Assembly: GCF_014698475.1 (NCBI RefSeq)
Contig: NZ_JACJTB010000031.1
Coordinates: forward strand, 1 to 64,000
Direction: 5' to 3'
Length of the DNA stretch: 64,000 nucleotides
From: Nostoc spongiaeforme FACHB-130
Lineage (GTDB): Bacteria; Cyanobacteriota; Cyanobacteriia; Cyanobacteriales; Nostocaceae
Within the stretch, counting starts at the first letter, position 1; each line of letters begins with the position of its first letter. Both the position numbers and the translations under genes were made by a program. This document shows, piece after piece, positions 35,409 to 42,925 of this stretch. A model generated the notes under the pieces. The model made no database searches and was not told the origin of the DNA. It saw only the letters and a program-made list of their open reading frames with translations.

Positions 35409-35745
35409 GGCTGTTCTGTGAAACTAACTCTATTTATTGCCTAATTTTGCCGAAAATCAACTGGTATTTCTTACAAGAATGCAAGACATTTTAAGTATAA
35501 TTTCTGACTGTTTTTATTATAAGGTTGATAACACATTCACCTCTTTCTCAAGGCATACTTGGTTAAGAAGGTTATTGTCTAGGTAGACTCCTTTAACTTA
35601 CTCTGGTGTTCACACCAAGTTAGGAGTTTAATAGAAGCAATTATAGAAAACCTGCCTATGTTTACTTCTTCTCTTTACACACCCCAAGAAGGTATAAAAT
35701 GTTACCAATACATCAAGCTCTCCCAGAATTGTAGAGGCTTCGCCA
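35409..35745. other. Divergent gap upstream of ribE and the nuclease-family gene
   Basis: Contains the ribE promoter, a long imperfect hairpin (35587-35627) and the promoter of the gene at 35746. No coding sequence is seen. Confidence 0.6.
35587..35627 (+). promoter_or_regulatory. Imperfect long hairpin in the leader of the bifunctional-nuclease gene
   Basis: Arms ACTCCT, AACT and TGGTG pair in order with CACCA, AGTT and AGGAGT, with one internal bulge and a TTCA loop. It lies 119 bases upstream of the start at 35746 and has no T-run. It could be a leader element or part of an RNA. Confidence 0.35.
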
Positions 35746-36243
35746 ATGATTGAAATGAAAGTCGCTGGCATAGCATTAGATGCCATAACTCGTAGCCCGA
35801 TTGTACTGTTAAAAGATGCGTCAGATCGGCGTGCTTTACCAATTTATATTGGTCAAGAACAGGCTAGGGCAATTATGGGGGCGCTAGAGAATCAAAAGCC
35901 GCCCAGACCGTTAACTCATGACTTAATGGTAAATATTCTAGAGACGTGGAATATGACTCTAGAAAAGGTGATTATTCATTCCTTGCAGAAGGACACATTT
36001 TATGCAGCTTTGATTGTGCAGCAAGGCGAAGTCAAAAAAGAAATTGATGCACGTCCCAGTGATGCGATCGCCATAGCCCTCCGTACAAATACGCCTATTT
36101 GGGTTATGGAAGAAGTAGTTGCTGATGCCTCAATTCCCGTAGATCGTGATGCGGATGAAGCAGAACAAGAAGCGTTTCGTGAATTTATCTCCAATCTCCG
36201 TCCTGAAGATTTGATTAAGCGTTTCGGTAATGGCGATAGCTAA
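35746..36243 (+). CDS. Bifunctional nuclease family protein (DUF151)
   Basis: A 165-residue protein of the DUF151/BFN family. Key pieces are RSPIVLLKDASDRRALPIYIGQEQARAI (about residues 16-43), PLTHDLMVNILE (about 54) and the family hallmark ARPSDAIAIALRTNTPIWV (about 100-118). In plants and some bacteria such proteins have DNase and RNase activity; in others the role is unknown. It lies next to ribE in many cyanobacteria, to my memory. The C-terminal acidic tail contains DRDADEAEQEAFREF. Confidence 0.9.
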   Translation: MIEMKVAGIALDAITRSPIVLLKDASDRRALPIYIGQEQARAIMGALENQKPPRPLTHDLMVNILETWNMTLEKVIIHSLQKDTFYAALIVQQGEVKKEIDARPSDAIAIALRTNTPIWVMEEVVADASIPVDRDADEAEQEAFREFISNLRPEDLIKRFGNGDS

Positions 36244-36329
36244 AGAAAGTGCTAATTAATGAGTGCGGAGTGCTGAGAAAGAAAGAGTTCAAGAATTAAA
36301 GAAAAATCCAGAATTGCAGAAAGTTTTAT

Positions 36330-36362
36330 TCTGACTTCTGACTCCTGACTCCTGAATTTTAT
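36330..36362. repeat. TCTGACTCCTGA heptamer repeat
   Basis: Bases read TTCTGACTTCTGACTCCTGACTCCTGAAT. It belongs to the same short-repeat family as 8286 and 26218. Confidence 0.65.
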
Positions 36363-36467
36363 TCTGATAATTCTCCTGCTTTCTTTTTCACACTTCATTC
36401 TCAGTGTAACTGCTCTTAATTGTATTTATACTCAGAATTTAGTACTCAATTTTGGTCACTGGAACTC

Positions 36468-37598
36468 ATGCAATACCGTCGCTTTGGCAAAACAAATCTC
36501 TACCTCTCGGTTTTTTCTTTAGGGACAATGCGCTATTTGGCTGATGCTGAAAATGCTCAGAAAACAATCGCTCAAGCCTTAGCTCTAGGAATTAATCATA
36601 TAGAAACAGCCAGAGGTTATGGCAAAAGTGAGGAGTATCTTGGCCAAGCGATGCAAAATGGGTTGTCTGTACCGCGTTCCCAACTGTACATCACCACGAA
36701 AATTCCCCCAACAGCCGATGCTGATAGTATGCGGCGGTACATTGATGAATCTCTAGCGCGACTACATCTAGATTATTTGGATTGTTTAGGAATTCACGGT
36801 TTAAATACTTGGGAGCATTTACAGTGGGTGCAAGCCAAAGGTGGTTGTATGCAAGCTGTCCAAGAAGCAATTGCAGATGGTCGAGTGCGACACGTTGGCT
36901 TTTCCACCCACGCAGCCTTAGAGCTAATTCAAGCAGCAATCAGTACAGATTTATTTGAATTTGTCAACCTGCATTATTACTATTTTTTTCAACGTCACGC
37001 CCCAGCAATTGAGTTAGCTGTAAAAAAAGATATGGGCGTATTTATTATTTCCCCGGCTGACAAAGGTGGAAAACTCTACACACCACCCCAAACCCTCAAA
37101 GATTTATGTCAGCCCTATTCACCATTAGAATTAAATTATCGATTTTTGCTGAGTGATAGCCGGATTACAACTTTGAGTGTTGGCGCAGCCAAGCCAGAAG
37201 AATTAATCGCACCTTTACAAGTTGCTGATAGAAATAATGAATTAACATCAGCAGAAATTTCGATTTTTCAACGCTTAGAAAATCATCAAAAAAATATTTT
37301 AGGGGCTGATAAATGTAGTCAATGCTATGCTTGTTTACCTTGTCCAGAAAATATCAATATTCCAGAGGTATTGCGGTTACGTAATTTAGCAGTGGCATAC
37401 AATATGACAGATTACGGGCAGTATCGTTATGGAATGTTTGAAAATGCTGGTCATTGGTTCCCCGGTATGAAAGCTAATCGCTGTACAGAATGTGGTGATT
37501 GTTTACCGAGATGTCCTGAAAACTTAGATATTCCAGCTTTATTAAATGATGCTCATGAAAAATTACAAGGTAAAGCGGGTAGAAGATTATGGGGTTGA
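36468..37598 (+). CDS. Aldo/keto reductase with C-terminal ferredoxin-like clusters
   Basis: A 376-residue protein. The TIM-barrel aldo/keto reductase part begins MQYRRFGKTNLYLSVFSLGTMR and shows INHIETARGYGKSEEYLG (normally aspartate and tyrosine; here an E-T-A-x-x-Y form), ITTKI and GRVRHVGFSTH. The last 90 residues hold two cysteine clusters, CSQCYACLPCP and CTECGDCLPRCP, which should bind two 4Fe-4S centres. Electrons may pass between ferredoxin and the barrel. ATG 36468 is the natural start; an in-frame TTG at 36420 is less likely. Substrate unknown. Confidence 0.9.
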   Translation: MQYRRFGKTNLYLSVFSLGTMRYLADAENAQKTIAQALALGINHIETARGYGKSEEYLGQAMQNGLSVPRSQLYITTKIPPTADADSMRRYIDESLARLHLDYLDCLGIHGLNTWEHLQWVQAKGGCMQAVQEAIADGRVRHVGFSTHAALELIQAAISTDLFEFVNLHYYYFFQRHAPAIELAVKKDMGVFIISPADKGGKLYTPPQTLKDLCQPYSPLELNYRFLLSDSRITTLSVGAAKPEELIAPLQVADRNNELTSAEISIFQRLENHQKNILGADKCSQCYACLPCPENINIPEVLRLRNLAVAYNMTDYGQYRYGMFENAGHWFPGMKANRCTECGDCLPRCPENLDIPALLNDAHEKLQGKAGRRLWG

Positions 37599-37599
37599 A

Positions 37600-37628
37600 T
37601 AAGAAGTCAGAATTCAGGAGTCAGAATC
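37600..37628. repeat. AAGTCAGAATTCAGGAGTCAGAAT repeat
   Basis: Copy of the short repeat family at 8286-8316, directly after the aldo/keto reductase stop. Confidence 0.65.
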
Positions 37629-37649
37629 AACACCTGGACTACACTCTTA

Positions 37650-37700
37650 TATTCACATCTTGCACCCAGGAACTGAAGTCGTGGCTACACATACAAAACC
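37650..37700. repeat. Interspersed repeat shared with 22294-22348 and 56984-57031
   Basis: The core AACTGAAGTCGTGGCTACA, with CACATCTTGCACC before it and ATACAAAACC after it, matches the reverse complement of the copy near 22300. It ends 5 bases before the MITE-like element at 37705. Confidence 0.75.
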
Positions 37701-37704
37701 CTTT

Positions 37705-37847
37705 AGGACTTACGCAAAAACCCTCTCGAATCCTCTTAACTTCGTGTCCTTTGCGCCCTTTGCGGTACCCTACCCTTCGGGAACGCCTGACGGCGAACGG
37801 GAAGCCGCTTGCGCGTCTACGTTTTTTCATGATTCTGCGTAAGTCCT
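37705..37847. mobile_element. MITE-like element with AGGACTTACGCA ends
   Basis: The 143-base unit begins AGGACTTACGCA and ends TGCGTAAGTCCT, exactly like 23893-24011. The interior differs in length and carries TCCTTTGCGCCCTTTGCGG and GGGAAGCCGCTTGCGCGTC, the latter in opposite orientation to the first copy. No coding sequence. It sits between convergent genes. Confidence 0.78.
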
Positions 37848-37866
37848 GCCCTTAATACTTCAGATG

Positions 37867-38460
37867 TTAGTGGAGAAATAACTCTTTAATGCCTGTACTG
37901 CCAATTTCTATTGCCAAAGCTGCTAATAAAAAACCTAATAGCTGGGTGACAATTACTGTACCTTCCACACCAATTAATTTATCAATTTGGTTTGCCAAGC
38001 GCAAAATCAACCAGGTGACAAACATCGCCACAACAATACCCAACACTACACCCAAATGGGGACTGTGGGATTTTGACATTAATAGCATTACAGTTGTCAG
38101 TGTACCTGGCCCGGCTAATAATGGCAAAGCTAGGGGTGTAATAGAAATATCCCGTCCTGCTTCGTGAATGGGTGTTTCGAGTTCTCCCCGCAACATTTGT
38201 AAAGCAATCAACAGCAGCAATAACCCGCCCGCTACCCGCAAAGATGCCATACTAATTTCGAGATAGCTTAAAATGTATTGACCAGAAAAGGCAAACAACA
38301 ACAGTACTGCGATCGCTACAATACTTCCTTTATCAATCACTTTATTTCTGTCTTCTGGTTCCATACCCTTGGTTAAAGCTAAAACTATTGGTATATTGCC
38401 GACAGCATCTGCTAGGACAAACACCGCAATAAATGTTTGTACAAAAATGGAAATATCCAC
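37867..38460 (-). CDS. MarC family membrane protein
   Basis: A 197-residue integral membrane protein with six predicted helices. FIAVFVLADAVGNIPIVLALT at the start and LPLLAGPGTLTTVMLLMS (about 115) are the family's conserved parts. MarC was once linked with antibiotic resistance in E. coli, but that link was withdrawn and the function is unknown; an amino-acid exporter role has been proposed for some members. Single-gene unit on the minus strand. Confidence 0.9.
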   Translation of the reverse strand: MDISIFVQTFIAVFVLADAVGNIPIVLALTKGMEPEDRNKVIDKGSIVAIAVLLLFAFSGQYILSYLEISMASLRVAGGLLLLLIALQMLRGELETPIHEAGRDISITPLALPLLAGPGTLTTVMLLMSKSHSPHLGVVLGIVVAMFVTWLILRLANQIDKLIGVEGTVIVTQLLGFLLAALAIEIGSTGIKELFLH

Positions 38461-38549
38461 AGTAGCGCGAGTTTATCAAGATTTTATAACAATTTATCTT
38501 GAATCTGGCTTTGTTTTCTAGCACCTAAAGAAAGACTCAATAATTGTTC

Positions 38550-39125
38550 CTAACCTCGTGACACAAACAGCCTTGCTACTTCACAAACAAAGTTAGGCAA
38601 TAACGGTGAGGTAATCACATCATTGATGAGTAATGTATTAACTAGTTTTAACTGAGCATTATCTCGGCGATAAACTTCAATTCTTTGAGTAATGCGATCG
38701 ACAATCCAATATTCCCGCACTCCCTGAACCGAATACAGTTTTAACTTAGCCAAGCGATCGCGGTCTTCATTGGCTTTTCCCGGCGATAGCACTTCTACTA
38801 CTAATTCTGGCGCACCACGAAAATGACCAGCTTCATCTTGAATTTGTGCTAACCGTTGATAACTCACCCACACCACATCAGGCGCTACATTATCAGAGTC
38901 CGAAAAAATCAGTCCTGGCATAATGGATGGTTCACCCAAACCACTTTCTAAAGACCAAGTGTTGAGTACGGAAAAAATACATCCTATTATATGCTGATGT
39001 TTGTGGTGGGGCGATCGCGTCACAAATAACTCTCCGTCAATAATTTCATACCGAATCCATTCGTTATCAGGTAACGCTGCAACATCTTGAATTGTCCAGC
39101 GAACTTTGCCTGTAGTCTGACTCAT
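38550..39125 (-). CDS. Uma2 family protein (third copy)
   Basis: A 191-residue protein from ATG 39125 (MSQTTGKVRWTIQD); the open frame extends to 39218 but that part overlaps the tmRNA promoter and looks non-coding. The core shows YEIIDGELFVTRSP (about residue 28), APDVVWVSYQRL (about 80), GAPELVVEVLSPGKANEDRDR (about 103) and KLYSVQGVREYWIVDRIT. This is the canonical pattern for Uma2 endonuclease-like proteins. Divergent from ssrA, with less than 100 bases between them. Confidence 0.88.
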   Translation of the reverse strand: MSQTTGKVRWTIQDVAALPDNEWIRYEIIDGELFVTRSPHHKHQHIIGCIFSVLNTWSLESGLGEPSIMPGLIFSDSDNVAPDVVWVSYQRLAQIQDEAGHFRGAPELVVEVLSPGKANEDRDRLAKLKLYSVQGVREYWIVDRITQRIEVYRRDNAQLKLVNTLLINDVITSPLLPNFVCEVARLFVSRG

Positions 39126-39197
39126 AACAGTTAAAGGTACAGAATGAGAGTTTAAGATTTCTTTGTCATCTTGTAACACATTTTCCTCACCGCGAAT

Positions 39198-39203
39198 TAT
39201 AAT
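39198..39203 (+). promoter_or_regulatory. -10 box of the ssrA promoter
   Basis: TATAAT lies 17 bases before the mature tmRNA 5' end, so transcription would begin a few bases upstream and be trimmed. A clear -35 at normal spacing is not visible. Confidence 0.5.
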
Positions 39204-39220
39204 AAAGATATAAAGCAAAT

Positions 39221-39605
39221 GGGTCCGTAACGGTTTCGACAGGTTGGCGAACGCTACTCTGTGACTCAGGTCGAGAGTGAGTCTTCTCTCGCAAATATCA
39301 GGCTCAAAAAAAAGTAAATGCGAATAACATCGTAAAATTTGCTCGTAAGGATGCTCTAGTAGCTGCCTAACAGCCTCTTATAGGTTCGAGCGTCTTTAGT
39401 CTGACTCCGTTAAGGGCTAGAGACCAACCCCAACGGATGCTCCAGCAGGTGTTCTCTGGTTGGCTTGCTGGCTAAGACTTAATCAGAGCATCCTACGTTC
39501 GGGATAATGAACGATTCCCGCCTTGAGGGTCAGAAAGGCTAAACCTGTGAATGAGCGGGGGGTCAATACCCAATTTGGACAGCAGTTCGACTCTGCTCGG
39601 ATCCA
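39221..39605 (+). ncRNA. ssrA: tmRNA (ssrA)
   Basis: This one-piece RNA rescues stalled ribosomes and tags their proteins for proteolysis. The 5' end GGGTCCGTAACGGTTTCGACAGG pairs with the 3' end (CGGATCC plus discriminator A) as the tRNA-like acceptor stem; TTCGACTCTGC forms the T loop. CCA is not encoded. The tag frame, resumed at GCG 39320, reads ANNIVKFARKDALVAA and ends TAA at 39370. The region between holds pseudoknots. The sequence is of the Nostoc/Anabaena type. It is the most certain RNA gene in the window. Confidence 0.97.
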
Positions 39606-39999
39606 CTTAAATTAACCAACTAATCCACCAAACAATTGTTTAGGTGGATTTTGTTTTGCGACTATTGAATATGGCTAGGATTTACGCACAAAGATTGGGT
39701 GTCATACCATTTCACGAAAAAAATGATACAAATTCATGGTTTTTTTATTCTTTCCCCTTGCCCCCTGCTCCCTGCCCCCCTGCGGTCTATTTGTATCAAA
39801 CTTAAAGTGAAACAGTATCAGGGTGTGGGGGTGTAGGATTGCTATAGTTCAAACTAAAAATTACAGCAAATTTCAAGTGAATGAAGTACATAATTGAGTT
39901 CTCAAAGCTAGGTAGAGAGTTTATTCTCCCCCCTGAATTCTTACTTCTGACTCCTGAATTCTGCTGTAGATATTGCAGTAATTTTCTATTCCAAAAAAT
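39606..39999. other. Gap after ssrA with an inverted-repeat element
   Basis: Holds a repeat element at 39704-39818 and a short-repeat copy at 39935-39962. The promoter of the gene at 40000 should be near 39970. No gene is visible. Confidence 0.55.
39704..39818. mobile_element. Small element with imperfect inverted ends
   Basis: ATACCATTTCAC at 39704 pairs with GTGAAACAGTAT at 39807-39818 (10 of 12), and GATACAAAT with ATTTGTATC further inside. The centre is C-rich (CCCCTGCTCCCTGCCCC). This could be a MITE relic. Confidence 0.5.
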
Positions 40000-41037
40000 A
40001 TGAGTAATAACGCCGAACAGTTTGCTAGTGATAATTACTCTGGTATTTGTCCAGAAGCACTAGAGTATATGCTTCAAGCTAATATTGGTAGTGCGCCGGC
40101 TTATGGGAATGATGAATGGACTCAAAAAGCGGCTGACTATTTTCGGGAACTATTTGAAATTGATTGTGAGATATTTTTTACCTTTAATGGCACATCTGCA
40201 AATTCTTTATCTTTAGCAGCATTATGTCAGTCATATCATAGTGTGATTTGTCATGAGACGGCGCATATAGAAACAGATGAATGTGGTGCGCCGGAATTTG
40301 CTTCTAACGGTTCTAAACTGCTACTAGCTCCAGGAGAAAATGGCAAATTAACCGCACAAAGCATCGAATCTATTGTTACTAAGCGTACAGATATTCATTT
40401 TCCTAAACCTAAAGTCATTAGTATTACGCAATCAACAGAATTAGGCACAGTATATACGATTGAAGAACTTTGGCAAATTAAAGAAGTTGCTCAAAAATAT
40501 CAATTAAAAGTTCACATGGATGGCGCTCGATTTGCCAATGCTGTTGCGGCGATGAATAAAAGCCCCGCAGAAATTACCTGGAAAAGTGGTGTAGATGTGT
40601 TGTGTTTTTGTGGGACAAAAAATGGTATGGCTTTGGGAGAAGCAATTATTTTCTTTAAGCGAAATTTAGCGGAAGATTTTGATTATCGTTGTAAACAAGC
40701 AGGACAGTTAGCTTCTAAAATGCGGTTTATTTCTGCGCCTTGGTTGGGTTTACTCGAAACAGGTGCATGGCTGAAAAATGCCCGGCACGCTAACCAATGT
40801 GCAGAATATTTAGAAAATCAACTATTACAAATAGATGGTGTGGAAATTATGTTTCCCCGTGAAGCTAATGCTGTATTTGTTAAACTACCACAGCCAGTTA
40901 TTCAAAAGTTAAAACAGAAAAATTGGCAATTTTATACATTTATTGGTGTAGGTGGAGTGCGTTTTATGTGTTCTTGGAATACGACTCAAGCCAGAATGGA
41001 TGAATTAATCAGAGATATTCAAGAAGCGATCGCCTAA
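40000..41037 (+). CDS. Threonine aldolase-like PLP enzyme
   Basis: A 345-residue fold-type I PLP enzyme of the beta-eliminating lyase family, most like low-specificity L-threonine aldolase (threonine to glycine plus acetaldehyde). Seen are FASDNYSGICPEALEYM at the start, YGNDEWTQKAADYF, TFNGTSANSLSLAAL, KVHMDGARFANA (about 170, with the PLP-binding aspartate and arginine) and FCGTKNGMALGE (about 205, Schiff-base lysine). Length agrees with LtaE. Other amino-acid substrates are possible. Single-gene unit. Confidence 0.9.
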   Translation: MSNNAEQFASDNYSGICPEALEYMLQANIGSAPAYGNDEWTQKAADYFRELFEIDCEIFFTFNGTSANSLSLAALCQSYHSVICHETAHIETDECGAPEFASNGSKLLLAPGENGKLTAQSIESIVTKRTDIHFPKPKVISITQSTELGTVYTIEELWQIKEVAQKYQLKVHMDGARFANAVAAMNKSPAEITWKSGVDVLCFCGTKNGMALGEAIIFFKRNLAEDFDYRCKQAGQLASKMRFISAPWLGLLETGAWLKNARHANQCAEYLENQLLQIDGVEIMFPREANAVFVKLPQPVIQKLKQKNWQFYTFIGVGGVRFMCSWNTTQARMDELIRDIQEAIA

Positions 41038-41217
41038 ACTACTAAAAGTACACTTGCTCCCTAGAAATATAGGAAATTTAACTAGCATCCATTGACTTTT
41101 GACTATGGACTATTAACTCTTGATTATCAACTAGCTCTGATATGTCAAAATCAAGATAAATTAGTACACAAAGGTGAGCGATCGCTTTCAAAGCTAGATA
41201 AAGGATTGACCTGAGCA

Positions 41218-41835
41218 ATGGCAGACGAAACCAATCACAATCAAGCGGGAGAGGTAGCTCCCAGCACTGTTGACAAACAAGCTCCGACTGTCGCCGAAGC
41301 AAAAGCCCCCAGTACCAGCGAACCAGTAGCCACAGATATACCTACTGCTAACGCACCAGACCCCAAAGCAGCTAACCCAAAAGTTAACCCTAACGCTGCT
41401 AAAGCCGCCGATGGTGCAGAAAAACCAGCCGCCGCTAAAGCCGCCAAAAAAGAGAAAGCCCCAGCCGTTGAAGATAAGCCGTTTGCAGAGTTTATCCAGC
41501 AAGAATACATACCAGCGTTGCAAAAGGCGATCGCGGAGGAAGGCGTACAAGATTTACAATTAACTTTTGCTAAACAAAAACTGCCCATCGCTGGCTTACC
41601 CTCCGGTGAAGAATACTGGCAAGTTATTGGCAATTGGCAAAACGGTCAGCGTCAATTTAACGTGTATTTTCCCGACGAAGATATTCAAGGGAAAAAAGGC
41701 TTTTCCTGCAACGAAGGCAAAAGACCCAGTACCCTTGAGTCATTCTTAATTGACGAACGTAAAACTACACTAGATTTGTTGGTATTTGGTTTAGTGCGGC
41801 GTTTGAACAGTCAAAAATGGCTTGGCAGAAACTAG
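41218..41835 (+). CDS. DUF2996 domain-containing protein
   Basis: A 205-residue soluble protein. Residues 1-85 are low complexity, rich in alanine, proline, lysine and glutamate, and likely disordered. The folded part from about residue 90 contains FAEFIQQEYIPALQKAIAEEGVQDLQLTF, GEEYWQVIGNWQNGQRQFNVYF and a final RPSTLESFLIDERKTTLDLLVFGLVRRL, which is the cyanobacteria- and plastid-specific DUF2996 pattern. Function unknown; a thylakoid connection is plausible given its distribution but not shown here. Confidence 0.87.
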   Translation: MADETNHNQAGEVAPSTVDKQAPTVAEAKAPSTSEPVATDIPTANAPDPKAANPKVNPNAAKAADGAEKPAAAKAAKKEKAPAVEDKPFAEFIQQEYIPALQKAIAEEGVQDLQLTFAKQKLPIAGLPSGEEYWQVIGNWQNGQRQFNVYFPDEDIQGKKGFSCNEGKRPSTLESFLIDERKTTLDLLVFGLVRRLNSQKWLGRN

Positions 41836-42230
41836 ATATTGTAAAAAGAGCCACTAAGTAAACTATTGTTACAAACCAATACTTTGCTTTAGTAAAAGAA
41901 TAATTGCTCAGGCAGTAAGAGGAAGACATTGGTTTCAACTTTCCTTCTACTTTCTGAGCTTTTTTAATTAATTTTCTGCTACCAAAAATTTACGATGCTT
42001 CATTTGGTTTGAATTATTTTTATCTAGATAAAATACAAAATTTAACCAGCAAATATCCTGTTTTGGCCGTAGTATAAATCCAAGCCTCAGTTCTCTATAA
42101 AATCAGTTATACAGAATAACGTGAAATAAGCTAAATGTTACGGATAGTATAGCTGTCAAAATATAGGAGAATTACATTATTTTGTAACTGATAGGCGAAA
42201 TTTATTGCGGTTATTCAGGAGTTAGTTGAT
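41836..42230. other. Gap without gene
   Basis: Nearly 400 bases, AT-rich. The promoter of the gene at 42231 should be at the right. I see no repeat, RNA or ORF with support. Confidence 0.5.
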
Positions 42231-42722
42231 ATGTTGCAAGTTTGTTTAAATCAGCTATGGAAATTATTGCTCGTCGTTACTTTATCTATAATCATACTAG
42301 TTCCTGGAAATGCTGCATTAGCAGAGACTTTTACAAGTAAAATTCCAGGACAAATAGAAATTATCAATAAAACAGTTATGCAAAAACCCCTTGTCATAGC
42401 ACTATTAGGTCGGAGCTATATGCGTGTAACATCCATAAAAAACTCTAGTAGTCAGGCAGGAATAGTAATTGTTGAAGTCCAAGGAGTTAGTGTGAAAAAA
42501 AGTGAAATTTTATCACTCGCTCCAGGACAAGAAGTACCACTGAATCTTAATACATGTTTCACGACAACAACAACAGTAAAGTTTGCTGATGCTGCAACCA
42601 AAACTCAAGCGCAGCAAACAATTTCTGGACTTAGTATTCCACCAACTGTGACTTCCAATACAATGGATTTAAAAGGTTATAAGGTTAATTACCAAATTTC
42701 ACCTGACTATTGCCCTTCTTAG
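42231..42722 (+). CDS. Secreted hypothetical protein
   Basis: A 163-residue protein with a signal peptide (LWKLLLVVTLSIIILVPGNAALAE, cleavage after ALA). The mature part has repeated beta-like stretches (YMRVTSIKNSS, AGIVIVEVQGVSV, VPLNLNTCF) and two cysteines that could form one disulfide. I recognise no domain; it looks like an all-beta periplasmic protein. The TPS exoprotein begins 203 bases downstream on the same strand, but a separate promoter is likely. Confidence 0.72.
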   Translation: MLQVCLNQLWKLLLVVTLSIIILVPGNAALAETFTSKIPGQIEIINKTVMQKPLVIALLGRSYMRVTSIKNSSSQAGIVIVEVQGVSVKKSEILSLAPGQEVPLNLNTCFTTTTTVKFADAATKTQAQQTISGLSIPPTVTSNTMDLKGYKVNYQISPDYCPS

Positions 42723-42925
42723 CCAAGAAAATATAGCAATCTGATTTGATTTTCGCATCAATATTTAGTAGGGGTGAACAACTTTTCACCCCTAAATTTG
42801 CCAAAAAATCAAGTGTGTTTGACTACCGATATATATGTAAATAATAGCTATCTGTATAATTTTTCAGTTATTTACCACATAGATATTTTGAAATAACTTC
42901 CTAATTAACTCAAGTACACATAATT

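Noticed and set aside
35409-35745. FMN riboswitch upstream of ribE
   Set aside because: The conserved RFN-element motifs were looked for on the minus strand and not found.
39171-39180. TTGTAA as a -35 for ssrA
   Set aside because: The spacing to the TATAAT is 21 bases, too long for a standard promoter, so only the -10 is annotated.
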